DNA of 64,000 nt from Sclerotiophoma versabilis (Eukaryota > Ascomycota > Dothideomycetes > Pleosporales > Didymellaceae): contig JAAROD010000087.1 of NCBI GenBank assembly GCA_012274445.1, forward strand, positions 620,001-684,000, given 5' to 3'. Below are positions 22,945 to 34,959 of the stretch, piece after piece. Positions within the stretch are counted from its first letter, which is position 1. Each line of letters opens with the position of its first letter. Made by a program: the position numbers and the translations under genes. The notes below the pieces were generated by a model that saw only the letters and a program-made list of their open reading frames with translations, was not told the DNA's origin and ran no database searches.

Positions 22945-25900
22945 ATGTCGAACGGTTTTCATGCTTCTTTGTCTGGCTCGAGACGTCCAAGTGTCCCCCA
23001 CCACGACCAGAAACACAACCTCATTGAAGCGAATCTGCTGGAACTTGGTCTGGTGGGCCACAAGCACCAAAAGAAGAACAAGAAGAAGGTTGTCGAGTTC
23101 AGATCCCCTGCAGATCACAGCGACGGTACCTGCTCCCTGCACCATTGAGACTTTGTCTAGGAGCTCAGGCCGCTCATGACTTTCCTAGGAGGACTGCGCC
23201 CTGGCTCGCGCAGCTCCAACAATTCCTCGTCCACCGCCACCGCGAGAGCTTTCTCTTCTCACACGCAACGAAACAAAGCCAGCACCAACAGCCAGGTACC
23301 GCTACACAGTGCCAGAGGCATGGCGGCTGTGCTCGACATCGAGAGGTCGCGTACCCGACGAGAGCGGACCTTCATAGGCAGCGATTGTGCTGTATGTGAA
23401 GAGGCGTTGGAGCACACGCTGCGAGGCGAACGCATACTGCAGCTATCGTGTGGGCATGTGTCCCACGAAGCTTGCTTCTACGAATACATCCGCGAATTCG
23501 AGGCCAAGGAGTGCCCAACATGTAACGCCACGCTTGGGCTGGACACCAGCCGAGGGGGCAACATTGATCTCGGTACGTATTGTCGTCGGCGGTGTTGTTG
23601 GGGTATGCTGACAACAAGATGCAGAGAAGATAGTTCGATCAGTGCAACCCGACGCGTCACCGCAGAATGGCAGCCAAAGGAGCAACGCGCCCACACCGAC
23701 GCCCTGGGACAACCAATCGACGATGCACTCCGTCAGTGGTCAGACACAATCTCGTTCTCGCAACGGCAGCGACGCTTCAGCTCGGTTCGCGCCCTCACAC
23801 CACACGCGCCAGCGGGACAGCAGCCATAGCCGTGAGCGTGGCTCTGACCGAGGCGGCTCCATGTCGCGTCAGCATCTGCGGAGTGATAGTGGTGCAACGG
23901 GCGCTGCATCGTCGCACGATTACGCGGCGGCGCAGGATGGTCGGCGACACGACTACGACGTGCAGTCGATGGAAACAAGCCTCAGCAGCCCCCGCGGACT
24001 TCTGAAGAACCCGATTCCGGCGCCAACAGTGACAGTTCGAAGCGAATTTCCCACACTAAGCAGGTCGCGGCAGCAACAAAGTTTGACGTGTTTGGTGACA
24101 GTCGAAGTGGTAGAGGGGAAATGGCGGCCAGACCCTGAGGATATGCGGGGTGCACCGCCCCTGCCTTCGATAGCAAGCGCCACCGAGAGCTCGTTCGGAC
24201 GCCCCAAGTCGCCAGCACGCAGCAGGCACGCCGCCTACGACTTCGACACCCCGTACGAGCCCGAAGAGGTTCTGGATGAAATTACCGAGGACCTTCACTC
24301 CCGCGTCGACAACTGGCACGGGCTCGACTTCTCACGCTTTGGCAAGCTGCGCCTGCACGGTCAGATTCGTGTTGGCAAGGACCGTCAGTCGTGGCAGGAG
24401 CTCGAATGTTACCTCTTTTCTGAGATGCTCATCTGCGTGAAAGAGAAGAAAGTTGCTGCCCAGCCCCAGTGGGATGACTCGAAGGCGTCCAGGTCAAAGA
24501 AGACAAAGTGCACACTAAAGGGCTCCATCCTAATCAAGAAGCATCTCAACCAGGTCGAACACTCGCCTGATGACTTTATTCTTACCTTGAGCCTGTCAGT
24601 CGCAGAGCTGCCCTCCTTTCACCTACAGTTTCGGGACAGAAGCCAGCTGGAGCTATGGCGACGAGCCCTGATGGACATTCGTTTGGACTTCCCCATGAGC
24701 AGAGGAATGCCAGACTACGACCAGGACCACTCTGGGACCGAGGAAGACGATTACCGAAGGCCGAAGCGTGTCTCATCTGTCAACTCGTCTTATGGCGCCG
24801 CTCGATCGACAACGACCGCTCCAACTGAATACACTAGCTCTCGTGCTAGTCCACCGGAACCACGCTTGTCGGCTTCGGTCCACGTGCCTATCGATGTGGT
24901 CGTAGTGATTCCTGTTTCATCATCGATGCAGGGCTTGAAGATCAACCTGTTGCGCGACACTCTTAGGTTCCTCGTTCACAACCTTGGCGAGCGTGACCGC
25001 ATGGGGCTTGTGACTTTTGGTTCAAGTGGTGGTGGTGTCCCTATCGTTGGCATGACAAGCAAGGCATGGAGAGACTGGCCTAAGGTACTCGACTCGATTC
25101 GACCTGTAGGCCAGAAGAGCCTGCGTGCAGACGTGGTGGACGGTGCCAATGTAGCCATGGATTTGCTGATGCAACGCAAGTCGAGCAACCCGCTCTCAAG
25201 CATTCTGCTCATCAGCGACTCGTCTACTTCAGACGCTGAGAGCGTTGATTTCGTCATCTCTCGTGCCGAAGCCGCAAAGCAAGTACTTCCAACTCACACT
25301 CTATGCGTTTCATGCTAACTCCATGCTCAGGGTTTCCATCCACTCCTTCGGTCTGGGGCTTACTCACAAGCCCGACACAATGATCGAGCTCTCTACACGC
25401 ACCAAGGCGTCCTACACTTACGTAAAGGATTGGATGATGCTGCGCGAATGTGTGGCGGGATGTCTTGGAGCCCTCCAAACCACATCGCATCAGAATGTCA
25501 GGCTGAAATTGCGTTTACCCGAGGGCTCACCTGCCAAGTTCGTTAAGATCAGTGGTGCACTACAGATCACGAAACGAGCTACTGGAAGAGACGCAGAAGC
25601 CGCACTGGGCGACTTGCGCTTCGGTGACAAGCGAGGTATGCAACTGTCAAATCTGAAAGGTTGTTTCCTGTTGCTAATCGTTACTAGACATTCTAGTGCA
25701 ACTTGCCATCGCTCCGGACTCTGGCTCACCGGAACAGCTTCCGCAGGACCCTTGGGAGACCATCGTCTCTGGACTGGAAGCCTTGGGCGGCCCGCTGGAC
25801 CAAGATGATTCGCGCACACTTAGCGTTGAAGAAGTACCATTGATACAAGCCGACCTCACGTATGGCGACATCCTCAGAGAAGGAACGATTTCACATTTGG

Positions 25901-26559
25901 CTAGGCCATCGTTGCTTGCCATCACTCTGCTGCCTTCCGGACCAAAGAAAGCCTCAACAGCGTTTCCACCAACACCACCTATCCCTCCTCACCCCCATGT
26001 TGTTCAGCGCCGTATGGAACTTTTGACGTCGGACATGTTGACGAGAGCCCTTACACTCGTTTCGCGTGGTCAGCATGAACGGGCACACCATCTTCTGAAA
26101 GAGACCCGAAGTATCTTGAAGGGGCTGGGTAAGGGAGGATTGCCCCCTCTACCGCCTCCAGGTCAACGACGACACGATGCACCCAGCACGACCGGTAGCA
26201 CCGGAACCTCGTCGCCTACACAAAGCACCGCTGGCGATCCTCGACCACGGACACCTTCGCCACATGCTAACAGTCCATTCACCCCAGCAGCAGGCATCGA
26301 CGCCAGGACGATGCACGCACTTGATGCTGAGCTGGAGTCCAGTTTGGAATGGATCAACCATCCTGCGGTTTTTGGCCGAGATTCGAGGAAGGCCGTATTG
26401 CAGGCGATCGGTGTCATTTCCTCACAGCGCGCCTACACGTTCAGGTCGCCCTCCGAATCACTTTGGGCTGAGCGTGTCGCGGGTGTCAAGCGCCTCTCTG
26501 AGCGCTCGCGCGAATGGCGTGAGTCTGGCGACCAAGAAGCTCTTATGGAGGAGAACTAA
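22945..26559 (+). CDS. RING-PH-vWA protein, Far1/Ste5-like scaffold candidate
   Basis: Likely signalling scaffold. Exons 22945-23125, 23189-23572, 23625-25278, 25331-25635, 25688-26559 give 1132 codons, 1131 aa. The start at 22945 uses a 63-bp first intron joining SDG to GLRPGS; starting at 23176 instead drops that exon. Domains: Lys-rich N-terminus (KHQKKNKKKVVEF), RING finger (about 127-170: CAVC ... CGHVSHEACF ... CPTC), Ser/Arg-rich linker, PH domain (about 422-545: FGKLRLHGQIRVGKDRQSWQELE, shown here by position 24340-24700) and a vWA domain (about 605-800: VVVIPVSSSMQG). The MIDAS DxSxS aspartate is Pro, so metal binding is unlikely. Intron 3 (25279-25330) has a GC donor. Candida Far1 and Cst5 share RING-PH-vWA architecture; a role in MAPK signalling is inference, and it could be a general von Willebrand RING protein. 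Confidence 0.85.
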
Positions 26560-28196
26560 TTCCTCATTTCCCCTTCATCCAAGCTCTACGACTTTTTCCT
26601 GTACATGTTGTAACATATTACTTTATAGCTCGACTACCCCATGTTGCTTTGTTTTTCTTATCGGCTACTATACCCCTGGCGATTGGCTATTTGGACTTTG
26701 TTCATGGTTATGACCGGATCGGCGGGTCACTGCTATACTTGGTCTCCGAGACTCGAACTTGATTTCATCGTACTTACGAAGGATACCACTATCGGTCGTC
26801 TGCGTTTTCTATACCAGACCTGGCTTGGAAAAGTTGCATTTCAGCATAGTTTCTACATCTGTCATTATCTTTAGACGTCATGAGCGTTGCGACTTTTAGC
26901 GCGTAGATACATGAACATTCTATACCAACCATTTTCACTTCAAAAACACTTGAACGTCTACTATCCTCCAACTCATAAGCTACCATGCCCCGGCCTATGT
27001 CAATGCAAGACAGAGATTGACCAGAAGGCGCAGATCAAACCTCGAGATCTCCAACATCTGGAGCTCCTGCCCGTTACAGTCAATGATCACCTGCAAAAGA
27101 ACCGCTGTCATACCCTATTTGGAACCGTACCACCTCAGCTGCACGTGCGTCTGTGACACGAATGCAGCTGCAGCAAGGTCCTGATCGCCGACGAATCGCA
27201 ATCGCGCCATTCCAGTTGCGCCTTCTCTATACGAAGCACACTGAGAAGATTGGGTTTCACAGCAGCTTCTCACGCTCGTCTGCTGGTGACAACACTTCGA
27301 AAAGGCAGACCTTCAGACCGCTTTTCGGTAAGCGCAAGCGCGCTCATCTCCGAGCCCACCACAGCGCATTTATTAGCCCAGGCGCATCGCCCACCTGCCA
27401 CTTACAACCATAGATCTGTTCAAGACTGCGATAATGGCGAGGAGCACAAACGAGATCAGGTAACACAAGAGTACAGCGCCTGGGAAGCAAGGGTCTGAGA
27501 GGTGGTGGGCTGAAACGCTCCTCCGTATCTGACAGGTACCGTCAACGATGACGTTGTACAGCATTGACCGTAGCTTTTTTCTCCCAACGTCAAACGATGA
27601 CAAAAGCATTCATTCGCACCCACGCCCTACTCCATCATAGATCCGCTTGCGTGCATCCCGATCTCTCAATTCAGTGTGGTTCAAACCACAATGACCAGGT
27701 ATTAAAACAACAGACGCTCACCACACTCACGCCGCATCTGGTTCCGAGTGGGCAGGCCGAAGATACGATTTATTCAGCTTCACGGGCCTATTCAATAGGT
27801 GGAGTCGGAGCTTTCCGAGACTCTCAATTCGCGCTTTCTGCCTGCGACGCTTGCCTTCCGTAAGAACTGTAACTACGGCTGTCACCAGCCGTCAACTTCC
27901 CAACCAACGGCACGGAGTGCATCCGCGGTGTCACCACGGTTGTACTTGCACCTGTATCATGTTCAAGTCATGGACGTACATGCGAGTCGCAGTTGGTATC
28001 CCATAATTGCTTTCCCTGCACATTGAGCCCATTACCGGAGCGGGGCGATGGAAAAGCAACCGTAACAACCCCTGACCCAGTCGTGTTCCGTCGAACAGGA
28101 AGATTCAAGACCTCAACAGCATGTCGAGATGCCGGTTGCTGCCTGAGGAGTCGCCGTGAAACACCAAAATCGCCGTTTGACATATATGGTTCCACC

Positions 28197-28838
28197 ATGA
28201 CTTGCGGCAGAGATCTGGCCGTCCAGCCCCAGCCTATTCGGTTCAGTTACACAAGCGGCGTTTGGCTCGTGGAACAGGGATATCGAAGGATTTCCGAGGC
28301 GAGGCGGACCATCAGTTCACGAGCCACAGCTAAGCACAGAATGGGACTGAAAGACAGGGGCAGCGTAACGATTCGCGAACACGGAGTACAAAATCACTGT
28401 ACCGCTGCACACGCCAACCACCTCGATTTCCACCCACCCTGCTTCTTCTACGTAGTAAATTTCGAGAAAAGATGGAGACAAGCGGCTTTAGGTCTCATGC
28501 AGGGTCGAGATGACGCCTACGCATATCGACGTCGCAATGATGCAATGTTGGATTGCAACCTGTTCGAACTTGCTTGTTCGCGAGATCTCAGAATGAGCAG
28601 CTCGCAATTGAACAATGATTGCGAACCCGCAGCAACACCTGAAGCATCAACATTGCCGGAATCGCCTCCGTCTTCGGATTCTAATCGGGCCTCCTTTTCT
28701 CCAACAAAGCGATCACCTCATCCGATAACTCCACCCGTTGACCCATGGGTTTTTACCCTTGTGGGCCGTACAAGGCCGTCGAACCCGTTCCCCTGGCTGT
28801 GGCACGGTGCTTTTATCCTAGAACTTGCTTTCTCTTAA
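28197..28838 (+). CDS. Uncharacterised open frame, doubtful
   Basis: 213 aa from the ATG at 28197; the frame stays open for 282 codons from 27993, longer than expected by chance in noncoding DNA. The C-terminal third is Ser/Pro-rich (PESPPSSDSNR, SPTKRSPHPITPP), the kind of linker seen in fungal proteins. No signal peptide, domain or intron signal supports it and no family is recognised. It may be a lineage-specific gene, a remnant, or chance. Confidence 0.25.
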   Translation: MTCGRDLAVQPQPIRFSYTSGVWLVEQGYRRISEARRTISSRATAKHRMGLKDRGSVTIREHGVQNHCTAAHANHLDFHPPCFFYVVNFEKRWRQAALGLMQGRDDAYAYRRRNDAMLDCNLFELACSRDLRMSSSQLNNDCEPAATPEASTLPESPPSSDSNRASFSPTKRSPHPITPPVDPWVFTLVGRTRPSNPFPWLWHGAFILELAFS

Positions 28839-30669
28839 ACAAGAACGGCTCTAGTTTGGTACCGTACTGAATGTGCATCCCTGACACGACTTCGTGGGCC
28901 GTTGCAACGCTTCCCAAATCCTTCGCGCTTCGCATGCGGCGTTGCGGTTCGGAGCTTTAGGTAAGGTGTTCTTTGCACATCGCCACAAAAAGCTCACGAG
29001 TCACAATACCAGCGACTATATTGAAAGTGATAACTTCACTTGAGGTAAGGCAGCCCCTTACAAAGGGACTATTGATATTGATCGCAGTCAGTTCTGATGG
29101 CGCGCGTATTGGCGGACAGGCATCTGCTTCCCCTGCGCTCACCTGCGTGGTTGGGGCACGGTCGACCATCTCCTTCAAGCGTTCAAACGCCAGTCGCCTG
29201 TTCTTGCCATCATACGTTCGCTTCTTCGGCAATATCCGCCCTGGCCAACGACTTCCCGCGTCGTCATCACCGGTTGGCTGGGGCTGCATCCTGCTGATCG
29301 ACTCCAGACCCATACCACGTGCTCTTCTCATTTGGGAAGCTCGACTCAGCCGGTCCGACTCTATGTTCCAGAAAGGCAGCTTGTAAACATAGCACTCACG
29401 CAGCCGAAATCATTCCCCGCACGTTGTGAACTTGCCTTTCTTTAAAAGACACTTTACTCTCTACCAATGCATGTCTTTTAGAGCGTATTTGCTGCATTCT
29501 CTTTTGTATAAGTCCGCACGGCAGAAGGTAATCTTGTGCTGTTCGTTTGATTGTCGGTAGTTTGGTGTGCGGTGGATTCTCTCGGCACTATAGGCCGCCT
29601 ATCAGCATTTCCGTTGCAAATAGGACATGGTCGAGTTATAACGAACGATTAAAACGTACGACGCGAATCGGAAATCACCTGCAGCTTCGAGGGCTGCATA
29701 TCTGCACAAGGTATATGAAGGTGCATACCCTCGGTCACTCGACGAGGTGGCAGTTGTATCGAGTACATGCTGCATGTATACACGTGCAGTTCGGCATTTC
29801 ACAACGTAATGTAGATGAAGATCGGCTTCAGGGCCGAACCCGCAAGTGGGGCAGGTGGACCGCTCCGGAGCGTCGCAACAGGGGGCTTATGCTAAGTTAG
29901 TGAGAATTTGGAGCTAGAAAGCATGAGTGACAGTGTCTCCTCGAAAGTTCACGGGTCTTGCTGACGTAGGAAAAGGTGGCAACCACAGCAGTTCCAGGAA
30001 GAAGACACCGTGAGAGCACAAGCAATGTAGTTGCAACCGGACTATTGCTGAGAGGAGCAACCCTCAGGGTTTGGCATCGAGCCGGTCACTGTCGTCGTAT
30101 ACACAGCATCAGTTAGCTGTTCCTAGGATGGCCGACCTTGACTAACTATTGCAACCAATGAGTATGGCTTTATAGATTTTGTTAAAACATCACTTGTTGA
30201 CAGAATGTCTCACAACAATTTGCAGCTCTTCCGCAGCTTGCTTCAATGTTACAGCACTGGACTGCACAAAGGTCGAGTGGATGCCGTTCTAGTATGGAGC
30301 ATGTTCGAAGGCATCTTGGAGATGCCCCGAGCCAGACTCGACGTACTGGTAACCTGTGAAGTCTTGGACTGGGCGACCAGAGCTGTCTTTCGACAATACC
30401 AGAGATAGTCCGACGCGAATCCACGTAACCGAAGTTTCTCATTGTCAGCGTGCAGATCGCCTACAGGTCAGCAGAGTCTTCCATGACCAGATTAATCTTT
30501 CGTATACTTTCTGAGGCATATCTTGCGACACGAGAGGCCGACCGAGGTCCGCGAGTATACTATGGTAGCTGGTATATGTAATGTAGGTGGAGTAGGCAGA
30601 ACAGGGTTGCTATTCAAATAACGCACAACAGTTCTACTCACCACATTGCACTAGATCTAGTCTGGTGAT

Positions 30670-30957
30670 GTATATAATACAATGCTAGCCTGTCTCTAGC
30701 TGTATCTACGTGTCCTCGTCGCAATTCCTATAGGCACAGCAATGACAAAACCAAGCTCTATCTACCCGAAAAATACAGCCGAATATCCCCGCGCCGAAGC
30801 TCCACCTACACTAGTTATACTGGGTACCACGGTATAGAGATAGTGTGTAATATGATGCTAACCTATCTCTAGCTACATCTGCGTGCCCTCACCACTATCG
30901 TACTCGGCATAAGCTTTGTAGGTGGAGCTCCGGAGCAGGGATATTCGGCTGTATTTT
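30670..30957. repeat. Diverged direct and inverted repeats, MITE-like
   Basis: A 53-bp direct repeat (30670-30722 and 30843-30895) matches at 40 positions, and all 13 differences are transitions. An inverted repeat of about 41 bp (30770-30810 against 30917-30957) matches at 38 positions. A shorter piece of the arm (TGTAGGTGGAG) recurs at about 30583. The layout suggests a short non-autonomous element or nested copies mutated by RIP. No coding capacity. Confidence 0.75.
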
Positions 30958-31855
30958 CCACACAGATAGCACTTACCTTGTTCAAACTCCACAGAAATAA
31001 GTAGGTCTATAACCCAAGAGATGTAGCTAGAGAAGCAGTAGTATTGCAATGTATATAGAATCAGGTAGGATCTGCTGTTGTTTGTCTTGGAGAGGTAGTT
31101 TTTTGGCTAAGCATTTCGGCTGCAGCGCTCCACTTACAAAACGTATGCCGCGTACCATGTTAGGCTGGATTCAGTTGTAATTTTGGTCAGTGGAGCCAGT
31201 CCGCGTCATCCGAACGGTACCCCTGTTGTGCCTTTCTCGGCCTGTTACATTACTTATGCCTGCTGGCACGGTAGTACTTTTTCGGCGAGCAGTAGTAGAG
31301 CATACGCGCATGCAATGAACGGCAGTGAGCAAAAAGCCGCTACTTCCTCTACGTTCAATGCTGGACAAATGTGTCGTATGCATGGTTATCCGGCGTCTCA
31401 AAGAGTGACACAATTTGTGCTGGGGGACAGTAGTTCTCCAAGAGCGCTATTGCTGTCATAGAACCCGGCCTTATACTGACTACCTCACGCTCTCCGTTTG
31501 CTTTTGGAAATGCGGAAGATGGCGAAAGGAGGCATGTGTTTAGTATACAGATTTTAGCTCTAGCGGTGGAAGTAGAAACTGGAAGCATGGCTGTAAGAGG
31601 CACAGCGTACTCTACCACAGCATTCGTAACATCTCAGGTGTTGATAAGGCACGCTTAATGTTTCTTGAGGAGATGCCTTTATGGTGAAACTTGCACACGA
31701 ACACAGTGGGCGCGTAGCACGCACCGTGCTTCGAAAGGAACAGCTCATGAATATTGCCGCGCATTGAACTCACTTGCGCCCACATACAGCCTGCAAGTGC
31801 CACGAATGGTTTCTCACATACAGCATACAAACATATGTACAGTCATACAACTACA

Positions 31856-33583
31856 TCACCTGAACCTCTCATACCTCTCCTCCTCCTTCAGTCTCGCCTC
31901 CACCTTCGCAACGATTTCAGACCCATACACTTCTTCCACACTCTTATCGCCCTTCAAGACTTCCTTCTCGTGCTTGGATATCTCCTCTTTCGTCATACAC
32001 ACCAGATCGCGCATCTGCAGGCGGCTGCACTTCTGGCCCGGGGTGCTCGAATCCAGGATATCGGCGCTGGGCTTCTTCCAGCGTGTCAAGAAAAGGCGGG
32101 TCGACAGGCCGCTCACGATGCTGCGTGCGTTGTACACTTCTTCAACAAGGTATCCCACGTCGTCCTGCGTGATGGGAATTTTCAGGCCCTGCGCGGACTC
32201 TCCTGTGATGTGGCGAGCGAGACGCTCTTCGCTGCCTTGCAGCGCACCGAGGATGCCGTCATACATTTTGTCGCGCGACTTACTGGGCAGGTATTCATTG
32301 GGATACCCCGAGATGCGGAGAATGACGTGGTTGGCGACGCTGAGCCCGAAGATGGCTGGCATAGTGCCTAGCACGGGGAGGATGCGAACGCGGAAATCTG
32401 CCAACACGCCTAATTCGCCTATGTTGCCTTTCTCGAATTCTTCTTGCTTGAGCGGTTGTAGTTCTGCTTTGCCTGGTCCGGGCCGCTCAGTGCTGTATAC
32501 GACGGGGATCCCTGAGCTGACACCGAGTAGGCGCAGTTTACGACGCGTTGACTTGGAGAGAGGGTCGTCAGTTGATGTGCTGATGTCGCCGATGAAGAGT
32601 CGTGTAGGGTCGCTCTTGCAACCTGCACCCATCGATGAGATTACGGGAATGGAGTTTGTGTAGCAGTAGTGCAGAAGGGCAACCTTGGAGTCGATGTTGT
32701 CGATGGCGTCGATGACGAAATCTGGTGCTTGACCGTTAAGGGGAGATAACTGGGCTGGAGCGCTCTGTGCGGAAAACAAGGCGTTGAGGCATTCGAAATG
32801 TGTCCAGGGCGTTATCTTCTCAAGGTGTCGGCGTATGCAGTGCACCTTAGGGGTTCCTACATCGGAGAGTGTGGCGAGAGCGTGACGATTCAGAGAGGAC
32901 AAAGTGACTTGGTCAAAATCAATCAAACGTAGCTTAGAGCATCCTGAGCGGGCAAGGGCAGCAGCTGCGTGTGAACCGACGCCACCACAACCAACAACGA
33001 TGATGAATGCGTTCCGGAGCTTTTCGAGTCCTGCGTCGCCGAGGAAGACGCGGTTGCGTGCCAGTTGCTCAAGGATCAGGTCATCGTCGTAGTCGCCTTT
33101 GCGGGCACGGGCTGCGAGGGCTATGGAGCGTTCGTCTTCCTTGCTGGGCTTGAAGACAGATGAGGCAGCGCCATATTCGGTGAGCTGAGTGGTGTTAGTT
33201 AGAACTTGGGATGCTCGAATTGGTCGGTAGAGCACAAGATACTGGAAAATTTGATGGTAGCTTGAACAAGATGCCCAAAGAACAGTCGAGATGACCTTTT
33301 GTAGATTGTATTGGGAGTACAGAAACGAGTAAAATACTCCAAAGAGAGGGAAAATTTAAGATTCCTTGGTGCTGGCGACGCTGTGGGACTCTCGACTTAC
33401 TCTTGTAGAATGATGTTCGTCGGTGATATCTGGTATTGATGCCTTCAAGTCGGCCACTCTGTACATGCGCTTCGCTTTCTGGAGACCGAGAATTGCGCTT
33501 GCAACAACAATGCCTGACACGACTGCAGTCGTCACGAGCTGAGCATTGCGATTTTCAGTCGCTCGAGATATCCACGAGGACAT
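31856..33583 (-). CDS. tRNA threonylcarbamoyladenosine dehydratase (TCD family), membrane-anchored
   Basis: ATP-dependent dehydration of t6A37 to cyclic ct6A on ANN-decoding tRNAs. Exons 33583-33401 and 33184-31856 are split by an unusually long 216-bp intron (donor GTAAGT, branch TCTAACTAAC, acceptor CACTCAG); 504 codons, 503 aa. Exon 1 gives MSSWISRATEN and one membrane helix (about 15-35), as in yeast Tcd1/Tcd2, which sit on mitochondria. Exon 2 is the E1/ThiF-like fold: GCGGVGSHAAAALARSG (126-131 nucleotide loop), LIDFDQVTLSSLNRH, DFVIDAIDNIDSK, ISSMGAGCKSDPTR. The C-terminal 100 residues are charged. An in-frame ATG inside the intron (33235) could start an anchorless form. Two ATGs precede the chosen one by up to seven codons. 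Confidence 0.92.
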
Positions 33584-33957
33584 CTCGGCGGCGTAGAAGA
33601 TCAATGAATTTCCAGAACTCTTTCAAATTAAGCTTCCATCTCTTCACAATGTCTAAATTCTCGTCTTAGTGTCGCAACGCTGGAAGTGTGATGACGAAAC
33701 GAAGATGCGGCTCAAAGCTCAGATGTCGGTGTGGGACTAGCTTGAAAGAGGGAAAGCGCCACCTGTAAATTCTCCAGATGATCTCTCTCCAATAGCCGCC
33801 AGCGAACGGCTGGGGCACGACTCGACGCGTCTGAGACATTCTGCACGCGCAGTCTGGACACCTGATTGCTCTTGTATGAGGTGTTGTCCATAAGAGTGAT
33901 CCTTGACCGCCCACAACGCTTGACGGTCCCGTTCGTCTACCAACATACATCGCAACC

Positions 33958-34959
33958 ATGTCGAAAGTCACATTTGCCATCATTGCGGCTGGTGGTGCAG
34001 CGGCCGGCGCAGCAGCAACAGCCGCATTCTACTCGACCAAGAAGAACAGCCTGCCACCCACACCTGTCACCACCACCACAACCACCACCATCAGCGGCCC
34101 GCCACGACCAGCCCCGATTCCTACCGTTCCCTCCACCCCTGCACCCGCCGCCGCCTACCGCACACCCCTTGTTGATCCTAACGGGCTCTTTCAATATGGC
34201 TTCCCTGGCCCAGTCAACGACCTCCGCCCAGCCGCCTCCCTGACATCCTCCTACGACCGCGAGCGGCGCAACCCAGCTTGGGTAGCCGAGCACATCACGC
34301 CCCAATCGCTGGCCTCCAGCAACGCGGACCGCAGGCACAGCGTGTTCGTCGAGGACGTCACAATCCCCGAGAAGTTCCGTGCAAAGCTCAAAGACTACTT
34401 CCGCAGTGGCTACGACCGCGGCCACCAGGTGCCTGCCGCCGACGCGAAATGGAGTCAGGAGGCTATGGACGACACATTTGCGCTGAGCAACATGTGCCCG
34501 CAGGTCGGCGATGGATTCAACCGGGACTACTGGGCCCATTTTGAGGACTTCTGTAGACGACTGACGCACACGTACCCCAGTGTGAGGATCGTTACAGGGC
34601 CGCTGTATCTGCCCAAGCGCGACGTAGACGGCAAGTGGCGGGTCTCGTACGAGATGATCGGTACACCACCTAACGTTGCCGTGCCGACACACTTCTACAA
34701 GGTCATTTTCGCTGAGGACGGGACTGTTGGGGGGAAAGTAGCGCTCGGTGCGTTCGTGCTGCCGAATGCGCGCATTGATAACAAGAAGCCGTTAACCGAC
34801 TTCGAGGTTCCCGTTGAGGCGGTCGAGAGGGCGAGCGGGTTGGAGTTTGCGACCAAGTTAGATCCGGCGAGGAGGAAGAGGCTGTGTCAGGAAGTCAGCT
34901 GTTCGGTCATTATCAAGGAGTATGCGCAGAGGCAGAAGACGTTTGCTAAGCCTGCGTGA
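33958..34959 (+). CDS. NUC1: Mitochondrial DNA/RNA non-specific endonuclease (EndoG family)
   Basis: Single exon, 333 aa, close to yeast Nuc1 (329). The N-terminus (MSKVTFAIIAAGGAAAGAA) is a hydrophobic mitochondrial anchor/targeting segment, then a Thr/Pro-rich linker to about residue 65. The catalytic domain shows NPAWVAEHI, the metal-finger motif SGYDRGHQVPAADAKW with general base His156, and FALSNMCPQVGDGFNRDYW with the Mg-binding Asn. All catalytic residues are present. The family degrades mitochondrial and, on release, nuclear DNA in cell death and takes part in mtDNA recombination. It is divergent from the dehydratase gene (374 bp between start codons). Confidence 0.96.
   Translation: MSKVTFAIIAAGGAAAGAAATAAFYSTKKNSLPPTPVTTTTTTTISGPPRPAPIPTVPSTPAPAAAYRTPLVDPNGLFQYGFPGPVNDLRPAASLTSSYDRERRNPAWVAEHITPQSLASSNADRRHSVFVEDVTIPEKFRAKLKDYFRSGYDRGHQVPAADAKWSQEAMDDTFALSNMCPQVGDGFNRDYWAHFEDFCRRLTHTYPSVRIVTGPLYLPKRDVDGKWRVSYEMIGTPPNVAVPTHFYKVIFAEDGTVGGKVALGAFVLPNARIDNKKPLTDFEVPVEAVERASGLEFATKLDPARRKRLCQEVSCSVIIKEYAQRQKTFAKPA

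Larger units (their letters stand above)
26560..31855. other. 5.3-kb gene-poor stretch
   Basis: Between two well-supported genes. Holds one 214-codon open frame of doubtful reality (28197-28838), a minus-strand 124-codon frame (29331-28957) without a recognised domain, and a repeat cluster at about 30583-30957. No tRNA or intact transposase seen. Confidence 0.55.

Noticed and set aside
23176..23188. Start of the RING-PH-vWA gene at 23176
   Set aside because: Possible, but an upstream exon from 22945 joins in frame with intron signals and adds a coherent Lys-rich N-terminus.
27660..27700. tRNA B-box-like GGTTCAAACC
   Set aside because: No matching A box, acceptor stem or anticodon arm on either side.
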